From: Opeltia flavorubescens
Lineage: Eukaryota > Ascomycota > Lecanoromycetes > Teloschistales > Teloschistaceae
Reading direction: 5' to 3'
NCBI GenBank assembly: GCA_000442125.1
Contig: KE546976.1
Coordinates: 620,001-684,000, forward strand
Length of the DNA stretch: 64,000 nucleotides
A program made the translations under genes and the position numbers. Shown here piece by piece: positions 1 to 13,397 of the stretch; within the stretch, counting starts at the first letter, position 1; each line of letters begins with the position of its first letter. The notes under the pieces were generated by a model, which was not told the origin of the DNA, did not search any database, and was given only the letters and a program-made list of their open reading frames with translations.

Positions 1-329
1 ATTTAAAAGAAAAAATAAAAGGTTAAATTAATTATATTTATTAATTATAATATAAGCCTGAATTTTATATTATAATATTATATAAAAGAGCTAAAGTTAT
101 ATAATAACTATAATATTAAAACGCTAATTAAAATATTAAATAATATAAGTTTAACTTATTTTTAAAAATATAAATTTCTAATTAACTTTACTAATTTAAA
201 AAAGGAATCTAGAATAATAATAGATAAATATATTAAAATAAATATTAAATTCTTTAATATTATATTTAATTTTTTATAATTATATTAATATAATCTAAAT
301 ATTAATTAAATATATATATAATAGATATA

Positions 330-1880
330 ACGCGATTTTAGTACTATTCTAATAGGAATAAATATTAAACTAATCCCGGCTAAAAAATTAGGATATTTAT
401 TAAAAATAGAAGAATTTAAATAGTTATATCTTTTTAATATAGAACTATATAATAAAAATAATATAATCGCTTTATATAATATTAAAGAGGCGATTTTATT
501 TAAAAAATATACTAATTTAAAAAAGGTTTATAACCTTTAAAAAGCTAATAAACTTTTTAAATATTTTATAAATAATTATACTTTTAAAATAACTAGTAAT
601 CTATTATTTAAACTTTTATATAATCTTTTAATTATTAAATTAAAAATTTTATAAATTTATATTAATAAAAATTTAATAAAAAGGTTTATTTATTATTTAA
701 TATTATAAACTAGCGTTCCGATTATATTTATAAAAAAAAAATAGTAACTTTCGCTTTTATATCAACTACTAGGAACTAAACCGAGTTATTATTAAAAACC
801 AGTACTTTTTTCCCCTAATATTAGAAGCCTTAAATAGGCTATATAAAATAATAATTTTTACCTATTTAAATATCCGGAATATTTATTATTATATTAGAAT
901 CTAAAAGAGTAATAAATAAAAAATAATATTTTATATTTATTATAGCTATTTTAAATATTATATTATATTATTTAATTTAATAAATACTTTAATTATTTTT
1001 TAAATATATATTAATAACGTTTTTAGAAACTTTTTAAACTTTTTTATTATAATATATATAAATAATTTACTAATCTATTCTAAAAATAAAGCCGAGTATT
1101 TAATATATATATAAAAAATTTTTATAAAACTATTATAATATAAACTATATATTAAATTAAAAAAATATTTATTTAATATATATAAAATTAGATTTATAAA
1201 ATTTATTATTCGCTTTAATAGTATTATAATAAAAAAATTAGTCTCTTTTAAAATCGTACTATAATATATAGTATTTTTTAAATTTATAAACTTTTATTAA
1301 TATTTTATTAAAATATTCTCGCGGGTAGTATTACTACTAATATTATTATTAAAAAGTAGTAATAAAGGGAAGTTTAATATTAAATTTATTCTAATTAAAA
1401 AAATAGCTAATAGATTTAAAACGTTAAAGAAACGTTTTATAATAGCATTTATTTTATAATAATTTAATTATATACTTTAAATTTATATTAAAATAAATAT
1501 TTTAAAGTATATTATTTTAATAATTATTTTACAGCCCTTTAATACCGGTATATAAATCTACTAGTATTTTATCGCCTACTAGTCCCGGAAAAAAAACGGT
1601 TAAATATAACTATAATATTAGAGATTCGGAAATACTAGCTATTATTTATACCTATAAATAGTAGTAATATTATATTAAAAAAGCTTTTTATAAAATAAAA
1701 ATTATTATTAATTATATAAATTTTTATAATTTTTTTATAAAAAAAAAATTTAACTATAAAAACGCTAGATAATAGAAGCGATTAATTAGGCTAGATTTAA
1801 ATTTAAAATATAGGCCGGATAAATTAAACTTTATTAATATAGTATTAATAAAAAAATAACTATAAAATATTTAAAGCCTA
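330..1880 (+). pseudogene. Gypsy-I copy A: reverse transcriptase and RNase H relic
   Basis: Polymerase part of a Ty3/Gypsy pol gene; it would have copied element RNA into DNA. From about 727 the frame reads FIKKK followed by NSNFRFYINY*ELN, the RIP-altered form of the KKDGSxRxCVDYRxLN block. The conserved 'LDIRDAYHRIRI' region follows, then YINNLLIYSKNKAE at about 1050-1095, which is the YxDD active-site block with both Asp codons turned to Asn (GAC to AAC). RNase H follows at about 1540-1690, and the domain end YRPDKLN lies near 1807-1828 (family YRPGK). The upstream 330-700 part matches the linker before RT. Many stops fit C-to-T or G-to-A changes. Copy C carries the same region on the other strand. 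Confidence 0.88.
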
Positions 1881-2539
1881 TACTACTTTTAATATTCTAG
1901 ATTAAAAATATATTTATTTAATTTTATACCCTAGAGAATTTTAGGAAAATTTTAAAAAAAGTATAAAACCGATTATAAGTTTTTTAAAGATTTAGTACTA
2001 TTTATTTAAAAATTTTATAAAATAAAATAAAAATAAATTTAAAAGTTTATAAAAAACTTTAAATAATATTAAAAAGCTACTAAAAATAATAAAAAGAGCT
2101 ATTTTAATAATAAAATATTATTAATTAATTTTAAAAATATTTAAAAAAGCTTTTAAAGGTTATTTAAAAATATTAAAACCGTTATTAAAAATATTTAAAA
2201 AATAATAGTAATATATTATATAATAAAAAAAATAAAGGCTAATATTTTTAATAAAAAGAGCGAACTTTTAAAAAATACCTTTAAATATAAATTTTTAATA
2301 AAAAGTCGCGTATCTAATATTTATATAAAAAAGCGCGATAATATTATATTATTTATATCTTTTTATAATTAAAGGATACCTTTAATATTAATAAAAAAAA
2401 AAGATAAAAATATTTTAAAAAACGATATAAAAATATTAACTCTATTTTTTATAATTAAAAGGAAGTCTTTTAAAATAAAAAAAAGGTAGATATTAATAAA
2501 AACTTATAGTTTTAAAGTATATAAAAAATTAAAAACTTT
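1881..2539 (+). other. Gypsy-I copy A: RNase H to integrase linker
   Basis: This AT-rich stretch lies between the RNase H end and the integrase relic. Lysine-rich remnants are visible, but I recognise no domain. The same stretch is present in reverse orientation in copy C near 15700-16350, so it belongs to the element and is not a separate insertion. Confidence 0.6.
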
Positions 2540-4190
2540 TTATAAACCCGATACTACTATATATAATAATATTTAGTTGATTTTTTTAAATAATTTTAAT
2601 AATTTTAAAAACTTATAGTTAAAGTAATAAGTCGCTAAAAAAACAGCTTTAAAAAATATATATAATATACCCCCGTTATACTTTTATTATATTATAAAAA
2701 AGTTTTAAAAGCTTAATAATATAATTAAAAAATTAGTATTTTTTAAAAAAAAGTTATTTAATAATTTATTAAGCGTTTATATAATATTAAAATAATTTAA
2801 TAAAAGTTATAAATAGTATTAAAACTAAAAATTATTTTATTATAATAAAAAAAAATATATATTCTTTAATATAATTAAATAAAAAGTTTTTAAATATAAT
2901 TATAATAATTTTATAACAGATTATTTTAGTTATAAAAAAATATAAAAGTTTATTCACTAAAAATACTTTTAGCTAAATATAATAAAGGATATTAAATATT
3001 ATATATATATCTATAATATATATTATTAAATAAAATCGATAAGGTATAAAATATATAATGAAATATAACTACTAAAAAGATCTTTAAAATTATTTAGCGA
3101 TTTAATTATAAATTTTATTATTAATCTACCCTTATATAAATACCTCCGCGTTATATATAATTCGATTTTTATAATAGTCGACCGTTATATAAAACTCGTT
3201 ATATATATTTTATATTAAATAATTATAACTATAAAAAAGCTAGCGGATACTTTTATTAATAAAGTATATAGCTATTATAATATATTTAAATCGCTAGTTT
3301 TTAATTAAAGGATTTTTTTTATTTTATAATTTTAATTTATTTTTTACTATTATTTAAAGATTAAGCGCTATTTAAATACCGTTTTTTATTTATAAACTAA
3401 TAAATAAACTAAATAATAAAATTAAACCTTAAAATAATTTTTAAAAGACTTTATTAACTATAATTAGAATAATTAAAGTAAATAACTACTTTTTATAGAA
3501 TTTACGTATAATAATAATAAGTATATTTCTACTAATATAACGCCGTTCTTCGCCGCTACTAATAAATATTTTAATTTAAAAAATAATATTTAAATTAATA
3601 ATATTAAAGATAATATATCTAAAATATATTAATATATTAAAATATATATATATATATATACTTAGTTTAAAAGCTAATAAAAAATAATAATAAAAAAATA
3701 ATTTAAATACTATAATTAAAAGTATTTAATAAAATTTTTTATTATTAGTAATAAAATATAATTAAATAAGCGTAATTTTAAAATAAAAAAATTATTAAAA
3801 AAATTAGATTATAAATTTTATAGATTTTTTAAAGTAATAGAACTAGTAAATTTATAATTATATTATTTAAAACTTTTAATATTAATAGATTATATTTATC
3901 CTATTTTTTATATTTCTCTTCTTAAACTATATATAATAGTAGAAAAAAAAAATAAAAAAGATCTACTACCCTTATTTATTAATAGTAAAGAGTAATATAA
4001 AATAAAAAAAATACTTAATTTAAGATAATACTATAGAAAATTATAATATCTAATAAAATAGTTTAATTATAATTTTAAAAATAATAATTAGTTTAATATT
4101 AAAAAAATATCGGGAGCTAGTAAATATATAGAGAATTTTTATTATATATATTCTAAAAAACTATTCAATAATTATAAAAAGAACTCTTTA
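2540..4190 (+). pseudogene. Gypsy-I copy A: integrase and chromodomain relic
   Basis: Integrase joins element DNA to the host genome. The core is readable at about 3050-3560: VNFITNLP (first catalytic Asp changed to Asn), then VDRYTKL-like, SN*RIFF (second Asp changed to Asn) and IEFTYNN (the catalytic Glu still readable). The block TPFFAATNKYF begins near 3540. The C-terminal part at about 3770-3920 reads as NFKIKKLLKKLDYKF and then YPIFYISLL, the GPY/F-type end of chromovirus integrases (HPVFHVSLL). A chromodomain-like block follows at about 3960-4130. Chromodomains steer chromoviruses to heterochromatin. Copies B and C preserve the same order. Confidence 0.87.
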
Positions 4191-5880
4191 AAAAAAAGGT
4201 AAAAAAAAAGAATAAATTATAATTAAACTATATATAAATATATATATAAAATAATAAATAAAATAATAAATAATATTAAAAATATAAAGTAATAATAAAA
4301 ACGAAACTTTATATAATTATCGAAATTTACTAGTAGAATATATATAAAAAAATATATATTATAAAATATATTATTAAAGAAGGTTAAAATTAAAAAAAAG
4401 CTTTATTAAAATATAAATTTTAAAGTTATAATTATTTAAAAGCTATATAGATCTAAAAATAAAATATAGAAATAAATATATAAAAATAAATATTAAAGAT
4501 AAATATAAAACGCTAAATAAATATAAAATTATATAATAATATTATCCTTTTTTATTTCGCTTTTATTAATAGAAAAAAAATTATTTTTTTTAATTAAATT
4601 TAACTATTCCTTTTTAATAATTAAAAAATCTAAATAGTTTTAGTATAAAATTAGCGCGTGAAGTTATATAAAAAAGGTAAATATATAGTAAAATATATTA
4701 TATTAATATTTATATTAATCGATTTTTTTAAAGTATAAATAGTTTTAATAATATTAAAGATATTAATAGTTTTTTTTTACTATATTTTAATTTTTTTTTA
4801 AACCTTAATTTATTTATAACTAAAAAGAATAATAATACGCGAGCGGTATATAATATATCGCTTTTTATTTTTATTAGTAATATTAATAGTAATAGTAGTA
4901 GAAATTATTTTATTAATTATCGAAATAAATTTTTAAAGGATTTATATAAATTAAAAAAACTACCGCGATATATAGACTTAATATATTAGCTTATATTTTT
5001 TTTAAAATTTAAAATAATATATATAATATTTAGAACTAATACTAGATTTTATATAATAAATAAGAATATAATAAATAATAAAATTATTTTTTATTTATTT
5101 TTTATTAAAAATTATTAAATAGTAGTATTAAATAAACGATATATATTATAATACTAGTTTTAATATATTAATAGTAGTAATTCTTCTATAAAATTAAAGT
5201 ATTTAATAATATTAAAATATTAGGCGTCTATATATTCTAAAAATTTTTTTTAATTATTAAAGTTTTAAAAGTTTTAAAACTTATAATAAAAAATATAAAA
5301 ATTAGAAAAAATTTATAAAAAAATAGAACTAGTAAATAAAGGTAAAGTATAGTAAAAATAATAAAAATTTAAATTAAAAAATAGATTTATATTAAAAAAA
5401 AAATATTTATTATATATTTATAAATAAAAAATAGAATTATACTATTTAACGCGAGATTTATAACGCTAGTAATATAAATTAAATTATTTAAAATTTAATA
5501 GTTTTAATTATTATAATTATTATAATATAATATAACTATTAAATAAAATTATTAAATAATATTAATTTTTATAAATATATTTTAATATAAATATTTAATA
5601 AGTACTAAAAGGTATTAATAATATATTATAACGTAATAGCTAATATTAATATTAATATTAAATAATCTTTAATATATAAAATAAAACTATTTATATATTT
5701 TATATATAATAATAAAACGTTTTATATATAAATATATATTAGTATTATATATTTTTAAGTTATTAATTTAATTAATACGCGTTTAAATATACGCGCTTTA
5801 TATAAAAGACTTAGCTATTTATTATATATATATCGCTTAATTATAAAATAGTAAAGATACTATTATAAAAGAAAGAATAT
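4191..5880 (+). other. Gypsy-I 3' tail between chromodomain and LTR
   Basis: About 1.7 kb of RIP-mutated DNA lies after the chromodomain and before the 3' LTR. The same stretch follows the chromodomain in copy B (about 6831-8536), so it is part of the element. In copy B parts of the plus strand read like a charged, coiled-coil-prone protein (about 7900-8060), but I recognise no family. It could be an extra ORF or a long 3' untranslated region. Confidence 0.55.
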
Positions 5881-6137
5881 TATTATAATTAATAATAATT
5901 TAGCTTATTATAATATTATAAAACCGTTATATAGCTTCGGCTAAAATATTATATCGCTATATTATACTAGTAGAAAAGGGGGCTTATATAGTTAAAAAAA
6001 TTCCTTTTAATATTTATAGCTTTTTAGATATTAATATATATATATTTTTTATATATAGCTCCGTATATATAATAATAGAACGCCAAATTATTATTTATAT
6101 TTTTATATAATTTCTCTACTATTATATTCTTTTTATA
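5881..6137 (+). repeat. Gypsy-I copy A 3' LTR (257 bp)
   Basis: It aligns end to end with the little-mutated solo LTR at 36124-36380, the split LTR at 8537-13821 and the minus-strand LTR at 19474-19730; all are 257 bp. Termini TATTATAATT...TTTTTATA are the RIP form of TGTTACAATT...TTTTTACA. The next five bases (gtaaa, 6138-6142) should be the target duplication. Confidence 0.93.
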
Positions 6138-6830
6138 GTAAATAGCTACCCTTTATAAAATTTACGTATAATAATAGTAAATATACTTCTATTAATATTA
6201 CGCCGTTCTTCGCTATTATTAGTAAATATTATAATCTAAAAAATAATATTTAAATCAATAATATTAAAAATAATATATTTAAAGCGTATTAATATATTAA
6301 AAAATATATATATATATATACTTAATTTAAAAGTTAATAGAAAGTAGTAATAAAAAAATAATCTAAATATTATAATTAAAAGTATTTTATAAAATCTTTT
6401 ATTATTAATAATATAATATAATTAAATAAATATAATATTAAAATAAAAAAATTATTAAAAAAATTAAATTATAAATTCTATAGGCTTTTTAAAATAATAG
6501 AATTAGTAAATTTATAATTATATTATCTAAAATTTCTAATATTAATAGATTATATTTATCCTATTTTTTATATTTTTTTTCTTAAATTATATATAATAGT
6601 AGAAAAAAAAGGTAAAAAAAATTTATTACTCCTATTTATCGACGGTAAAAAATAATATAAAATAAAAAAAATATTTAATTTAAAATAATATTATAAAAAA
6701 TTATAATATTTAATAAAATAGTTAAATTATAACCCTAAAAATAATAACTAGTTTAATATTAAAAAAATATTAAAAGCTAGCGAATATATAGAGGACTTCT
6801 ATTATATATATTTTAAAGAATTATTAAATA
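6138..6830 (+). pseudogene. Gypsy-I copy B: integrase C-terminal and chromodomain relic
   Basis: This is the same protein region as 3480-4190 of copy A. The TPFF block lies near 6198, the long AT repeat follows, then the integrase C-terminal block (about 6430-6560) and the chromodomain-like block (about 6610-6800). It is truncated at the left by copy A. A single undetermined base lies in an A-run near 6860. No intact frame remains. Confidence 0.82.
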
Positions 6831-8536
6831 ATAGTAAAAAGGGCTTTTTAAAAAAAAAANAAAAAAAAAAATTATAATTAAATTATATATAAATATATAA
6901 ATAAAGTAATAAATAAAATAATAAATAATATTAAAAATATAAAGTAATAATAAAAACGAAACTTTATATAATTATTAAAGTTTACTAGTAGAATATATAT
7001 TAAAAGATATATATTATAAAATATATTATTAAAGAAGATTAAAATTAAAAAAAAATTTTATTAAAATATAAACTTTAAAGCTATAATTATTTAAAAGTAA
7101 TATAGACCCGAAAATAAAATATAAAAATAAATATATAAAAATAAATATTAAAAATAAATATAAAATATTAAATAAATATAAAACTATATAATAATACTAT
7201 CTTTTTTTATCTCGCTTTTATTAATAAAAAAAAGATTATCTTTTTTAACCGAATTTAACTATTTTTCTTTAATAATTAAAGGACTTAAACGGTTTTAATA
7301 TAGAATTAATACGTAAAATTATATAAAAAGGGTAAATATATAATAAAATATATTATATTAATATTTATATTAATTAACTTTTTTAAAATATAAATAGCTT
7401 TAATAATATTAAAGGTACTAATAGTTTTTTTTCGCCGCGTTTTAGTTTTTTTCTAAACCTCGATTTATTTATAATTAGAGAGGATAATAATATATAAATA
7501 ATATATAATATATTATTTTTTATTTTTATTTATAATATTAGTAGTAATAATAATAGAGATTATTTTATTAATTATTAAAATAAATCTTTAAAAGATTTAT
7601 ATAGGTTAAAATAACTATTATAATATATAAATTTAATATACTAGCTTATATTTTTTTTAAAATTTAGAGTAACGCGTATAATATTTAAAGTCGATACTAG
7701 ATTTTATATATTAGATAAGAGTATAGTAAATAGTAAAGTTATTTTTTAACTATTTTTTATTAGAGGTTATTAAATAGTAGTACTAGATAAATAATATATA
7801 CTATAATACTAGCTTTAATATATTAATAGTAGTAATCCTTTTATAAAACTAGAGTATTTAGTAATATTAAAGTATCGGGCGTTTATATATTCCAGAAAGT
7901 CTTTTTAATTATAGGAGTTTTAGGAGCTTTAAAATTTATAATAAAAAATATAAAAATTAAAAAAAATTTATAAAAGAGTAGAGCTAGTAAACGAAAGTAA
8001 AATATAATAAAAATAATAAAAATTTAAATTAGGGAATAGATTTATATTAAAAAAGAAACGTTTATTATATATTTATAAATAAAAAATAAAATTATACTAT
8101 TTAATATAAGGTCTATAATATTAATAATATAAATTAAATTATCTAAAATTTAATAGCTTTAATTATTTATAATTATTATAATATAATATAGCTATCGAGT
8201 AAAACTATTAAACGATATTAATTTCTATAAATATATCTCGGCGTAAATATTTAATAAGTACTAAAAAGTATTAATAATATATTATAACGCGACGGCTAAT
8301 ACTAATATTAATATTAAATAATCTTTAATATATAAAGTAAAACTATTTATATATTTTATATATAATAATAAGATATTTTATATATAAATATATATTAGCG
8401 TTATATAACTTCGAGTTATTAATTTAATTAATATATATTTAGGTATACGCGCTTTATATAAAAGGCTTAGCTATTTATTATATATATATCGCCTAATTAT
8501 AAAATAATAAGGATATTATTATAGAAGAGAAAATAT
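6831..8536 (+). other. Gypsy-I copy B 3' tail
   Basis: This is the counterpart of 4191-5880 in copy A, slightly less mutated in places (for example near 7880-8060). I see no recognisable domain. Confidence 0.55.
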
Positions 8537-8579
8537 TATTATAATTAATAATAGTCTAGCTTATTATAATATTATAAAA

Positions 8580-8784
8580 TATTGCGGCTATACCGCTTGG
8601 GCAAAAAACTAATAGGGCAGATAGGGCTAAGTGGCTACCGTGGCCCGAAGGAGGCCTTTTGAGTATATTTACTTAGTTAGGTTTAACGTCTTTTAGCGCC
8701 TATATTTATTTAGTTATAAATTCTATAAATAGATAGTTCTTTACCTTTAATATAATACTATTACTTTATACTTATTATATAATA
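8580..8784 (+). repeat. Gypsy-II copy 1 5' LTR (205 bp)
   Basis: It starts TATTGCGGCTATACCG and ends TATATAATA. Its outer 100 bp keep many CpA/TpG sites that are mutated in the matching 3' LTR. Confidence 0.93.
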
Positions 8785-11430
8785 AATAGTAGTAATTAAA
8801 AGTAATTTATATAAAATACGATATTATTAACTTCCGTATATATATACTATTAATTATTATATAATATTAGATCTTCCGAATAAACTTAATATTCTTTTAC
8901 TTATTAGACTACCGCTTTTATACTAATATTCGGTTAATAGAGTTAACTAAAATATATCCTAGCTTCTAATCCTTTTAGTAAAGTTTTAGATATTTTCTAT
9001 AATAATTTAGAGGACTTAATCGACTTTATTATTATATTAGTTTTTATTATAGCTGCCTTTTATATTAAAAAGTTCTAAAAGTATATTAAACGGTTTTTAA
9101 AATAGAATCGAGCTTTTATAGTAATTTTTAGAATTTATATTAATTATATCTATAAAAAAAATCTAGGTTTATACCGTTTTTTAATATAGGAATTTTCTAG
9201 TAGTTAAGTAATTTAAGCTAGTATAATAAAAGCTAGTATAGCTTTTATTACTACTTATTTTATAGATTAAAGCAAGTATTTACAGATTTTTATTAAAATA
9301 ATAAATAATTTCCGCGATAATATTATTATAGTCTTTAAAAACAAAGACTTTTAAATTTACGTTTAAGAGCTAGCTATAAATTTTATTTAGGATAATTTAG
9401 ACCTTTATTTTTACTTTTTAGATTTATTAAAAAATTTATAACGGATTAATAAATTTACGAATATTACTAAATTTATTAATATATTTAAATAGTAAAACTA
9501 TATTTCTAGTATTAAATCCAGCCTACTTTATTTAGTAAAATCGGAAGGAAGTATTATACTATCGCTAGATATAGTAGGAATTCTATTATAATAATAATAG
9601 GGTGGATCTATAAGTAACGATAATCTATTATAATAATAGTAAGCTCTTTTAAATAGGTAATTACTTATAGACGCCCGTCTAATTTAATTATTAGGATTTT
9701 TTATATAGAATTTCTAGAATTAAATAATTACTATACTAGTAAATCTAATAGCTATACTAGCGATTATTAAATTATAATAGAGGGCTTATAATATTAATCT
9801 ATTTTAATTAAATAGCGATAAACTATCTATAAAGTTTATAAAATTATATAATATCTATTATAATATATACGCTTTTATATAGCGTATAAAAATAAAATAT
9901 AAAACGATAGATATATTATTAATATATTATATTCTGGATTTTTATCTATAAAGCGAAGTAGTTATATAGTTTATTATTATAATTAATAAATCTACTTATA
10001 AATCGCTATAATTAAACGAGAGTATTAAACTATAGTATATATTTTTTAAAAATTATTTTAGCGAGTTATTATTTACTACGCTAATATAATTAAAGTAGAT
10101 ATACTATACTATTAATAATATATAGGCTTAAAAAGATTTTTTAAAATATTTTAATAATATTATTATTAAGGTAAAAAATATAAAAATAATATTTACTAAA
10201 AGTATTTAAATAATAATTAATATTAAATATTTTAATACTCGGCTATAAATATTAATTCTAGATAAAACCGTAATAATTATTATTAAAGTTTTTTATAAAT
10301 TTCTTTAAAATAAGAAAAATAATTAGTTCGATATCTATAATAGTAATAAAAATCGTAAAACGTTAAAATTAAACCTTTTATAAAAAAATAAAAATAAATA
10401 ATATAAAGAAATAATAATATACTAGCCGTTATAAAATAACCCTTTTTATATATTTAAATATCTATTTACGTATTTAAACTACTTATAAGGAAATTAACCG
10501 AATATATTTCCTATTATATATTAATACCGGAATCTCTTTATAATTTTATAAGCTTTATTAATTAAGAGTAAGCCTAGTATATAGAATAATTAGCGTACTA
10601 TCTAAAATAATTATTAGTAGTTTCTGTTTAAAGCTATTACTCCGCCGTAATAAAATTAAATTAGAAACTAGTAAAATTATAGCTATTAATAATATAATAA
10701 TAGCCGGAATTTATACGGAAGCCGCTAGCTAAATAACCAGTAAGTCTACTTCTAATAGGAAGCTTCCGGTAAGTAGGTTCTAGGTAATAAAATAGAATAG
10801 TACTAGAATTACGAAAATAGCTTCTACTAATTAACGGACTTTACTAGAGCTGAATATATAATAAACGAGGAGCTTAACGAAGTTCTATATACTACCGTTA
10901 AAAATCCTAATTAATATAATAATATAGTAGAATTTTACTTTATTATAATAAAATATACGATACTTAAATTTAAACTAATAAAAATATACTAATATAATAA
11001 ATACGACGAGATTTTTAAATTAAATAACGTTTTATATCGTTATCTGCGCGTTAACTATAGTAAAAAACCACTTCTAGTTATAGCTATTATAGTTAAACCA
11101 ACTATTAAGCTAAATATTCTAATAGTACTAGTATAAATTTATTTAGAACTAGCTAAGCTATTTAAAAATACGCCGGAGGATATTAAACTAGAGGTTATTA
11201 AATAGCTGCCGTTATAAATACCCTAGTTAATTTATTAAATTATAAAAAATATATTAATAGTAGGTTTTATTTTCTAAAAATACCGTTATATAATTATAAA
11301 TATTCGCTTATAATCTAACGCAAAAAATTATAGCTTCTACTAGAATATAGGCTATATAATAAATTTAATTAACCGAAAATTTCTATTAAAACGGCTACCG
11401 TAAGCTATAATTTAGAAGATATTAGCTTTT
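8785..11430 (+). pseudogene. Gypsy-II copy 1: gag-like and 5' pol relic
   Basis: This region precedes the protease and by position should hold gag (the capsid protein that packages the RNA). One frame from about 9003 reads as a mostly helical protein beginning NLEDLIDFII, with a few RIP-type stops. A second stretch at about 9800-10350 reads like a capsid-type segment. I could not place a zinc knuckle with certainty. The same region is present in copies 2, 3 and 4. The gag label rests mainly on position. Confidence 0.55.
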
Positions 11431-11846
11431 ATAAATGTTAAAGGTATTAGTAAGAGGTAATATAATACTATTAAATTTATTATTATCGAAATTTTCGTAC
11501 CTAATAAAAGGGCTATAGAGTTTACTATTATTATACGCGAATTCTATCTAGTAGACGATCTAAACGCTAATATATTTATTAGTATCGATATTATAAAATC
11601 TAAAAATATTAATATATATTTATCTATAAATATAATAACTATTAGCTTCTATAATAATATAGTAATACTAATCGCTACTAGTATTAAAGGTACTAGAATA
11701 AGCGCTATTGTCTATAGTATTTAATATATTATAGTGCCGCCACACGCTAGTAAAGCCGTTAAGATCGCTGGCCCACGCCGAAGTCCTCTGAACCTTTTAT
11801 AAGACCGTGACTTTATCTATAAGCCAAAAACCCTGAATACCCTCGC
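11430..11846 (+). pseudogene. Gypsy-II copy 1: aspartic-protease region and linker
   Basis: The frame reads IFVPNKRAIEFTIIIREFY and then a block resembling the retropepsin C-terminal part of fungal Gypsy elements (an ILGxD-like motif appears as FISIDIIKSE). It continues into a linker reading IVPPHASKAVKIAG and DRDFIYKPKTLNTLA. The catalytic D-T/S-G triad would lie upstream and I did not find it clearly. From about 11709 onward the sequence keeps CpA and TpG dinucleotides, unlike the rest of the element. Confidence 0.6.
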
Positions 11847-11852
11847 CGATTA
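11840..11852 (+). other. Internal deletion junction in Gypsy-II copy 1
   Basis: Here sequence matching 28244 of copy 2 is joined to sequence matching about 30420 of copy 2. The join falls near the shared bases cg/ccgattata. By my translation one frame crosses it: NTLA, then DYTRTHERL, fusing the protease linker to the integrase N-terminal zinc-binding region. The deletion removes RT and RNase H. Confidence 0.8.
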
Positions 11853-13320
11853 TACACGCACGCACGAACGCCTAACGGAAGGCCTCTCTATATATAATAT
11901 ATTAACGAAGCTGTATAAGTTTATCCGCTACTACCCGTAATGCTAAGTTAACCAGATATCTCGCTACCGCCCGTACGAAGCCCTACAGCTAATATTCAGC
12001 CCAGTAAGACCGTTCTATACGCTTACTATCGATTTTATCCTTACCCTACCGAAATTATATAAAGGGTACGATTATTATATATTAGTAATAGATAAATTTA
12101 CTAAAATAATTATCTATATATCTAGAAAAACTATCTAGGGCGGTAAATAGTAGGCTAAATAGCTATTAGATAAACTAATAAAACTAAATTAAAGCGTATT
12201 ATAAGTAGTAATTTTAAATCGCAATAGAAAATTCGTTAATTAACTATAATACTAGATATTTAAAATATTAAAAATAGATTTATAGTATTTTATTATCTAA
12301 TACCTGTAAACTAATAATATATTAAAATAATTTAATTAAACTACTAAAATTACTATATATTATTATATTATTATACTAAACGATTCTAGGCTATAACCTA
12401 TTATTTTTTTATAAATATTAGCAGCTTTTAATAACTTTATAAATTATAGTTTTATATTTAAAATACCTAATTAAATATTATTTAAATTTAAAACTCGCGA
12501 AGTATTAAATTTTTTATACTTACTAGACTTTAAATAAACTATTTAACTAAAAAATACGCTAGGCTTTAAAACTCCCGCCGACGTTTTTATTAAAGAACTA
12601 GCTACTTTTTTAACTATAATATAAATAGTTTATTATTATAACTCGATTATTCTAGAAGCTAATAAACTTATAAATATATTTATAGTACGAAATACTATAG
12701 TACTAGTAATTATAAAAAAATACCGGTTTATATATATCGATATTAAAAATATTATTATTTTTATTATAATAAAAATAAAAGAATACTCTAATATATACTA
12801 CTAATTAATTTACTTTAAAGTTAGCGATTTTATAAAAATACGTTTATATTAAAGTTATAATATATTAGGGCTTACTTCTAAAAAAATTAAATAATAGTAA
12901 ATAGGTTTTTTTAAAATTATTAAATATATTAAATAATTAGTCTACTATTTAAAGCTATTATCTATTATAAAAATTTATAATATAATATTAATAGTATATT
13001 TAAAGCCTATTATTTACTCTAATAATAATTTCTATTAGCGCTATTATATATCTATATCTCTAGTTATTATTAATAATAATAAAGAGTTTAAAATCGAATA
13101 AATCTTTTATAAACGCCGTATCTATAAAAATAAAGGTTTTTCTATTTAATACTTTATTTATTAGGTTAATTATAGGTTTAAAAATAACTAATAAATACCT
13201 AAAAACCGTTTAGGTAATATTAAAGCACTAGTAGAAAAATATAAACGCCGCTTTAATCTAGAATCGGCTTTAGATTATAATAAAGCCGTTAACGATACTA
13301 ATACTAATATTAAGTAATAG
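11847..13320 (+). pseudogene. Gypsy-II copy 1: integrase relic
   Basis: Integrase core of the Ty3/Gypsy type. The N-terminal zinc region is seen as THERL ... FIRYYP*C*VNQ (the HHCC CxxC pair appears as stop-C). The core has the block FYTLTIDFILTLPK (first catalytic Asp in IDF), ILVIDKFTK, and a region near 12220-12300 where the second Asp block (SDRxxKF type) is expected and reads LNRNRKFV. Further on it reads RGYNILG-type C-terminal sequence. Compared with copy 2 (30380-31960) this copy is longer-lived: stops are few in the first 250 bp. Confidence 0.8.
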
Positions 13321-13397
13321 AAATATATTAAAAAGCCGTTTATCGGCGAGAAAGAGCCTATTATTAAAAACTAATAGTTTTATTTATTACTGGTATC

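Larger units (their letters stand above)
1..6137 (+). mobile_element. Gypsy-I copy A: RIP-mutated chromodomain LTR retrotransposon, 5' end outside the window
   Basis: Ty3/Gypsy element read in the order RT, RNase H, integrase, chromodomain, 3' tail, 3' LTR, which is the pol order of chromoviruses. The 5' LTR, gag and probably most of protease lie left of base 1. Its right end is the LTR end at 6137. Integrase sequence of an older copy (B) resumes at 6138, so copy A sits inside copy B's integrase gene. Frames are full of TAA/TAG where Q, R or W codons are expected, and CpA/TpG are nearly absent. It is not functional. Order and orientation are clear; the exact ends of the protein domains are approximate. 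Confidence 0.9.

Noticed and set aside
3635-3662. AT microsatellite as a regulatory or origin element
   Set aside because: It lies inside integrase relics of copies A, B and C at the same place, so it is a decayed coding repeat and not a separate site.
3480-8579. Simple tandem duplication of the integrase-to-LTR segment
   Set aside because: The second unit starts immediately after a complete 257-bp LTR end, which fits copy A inserted into copy B better. The left flank would settle it.
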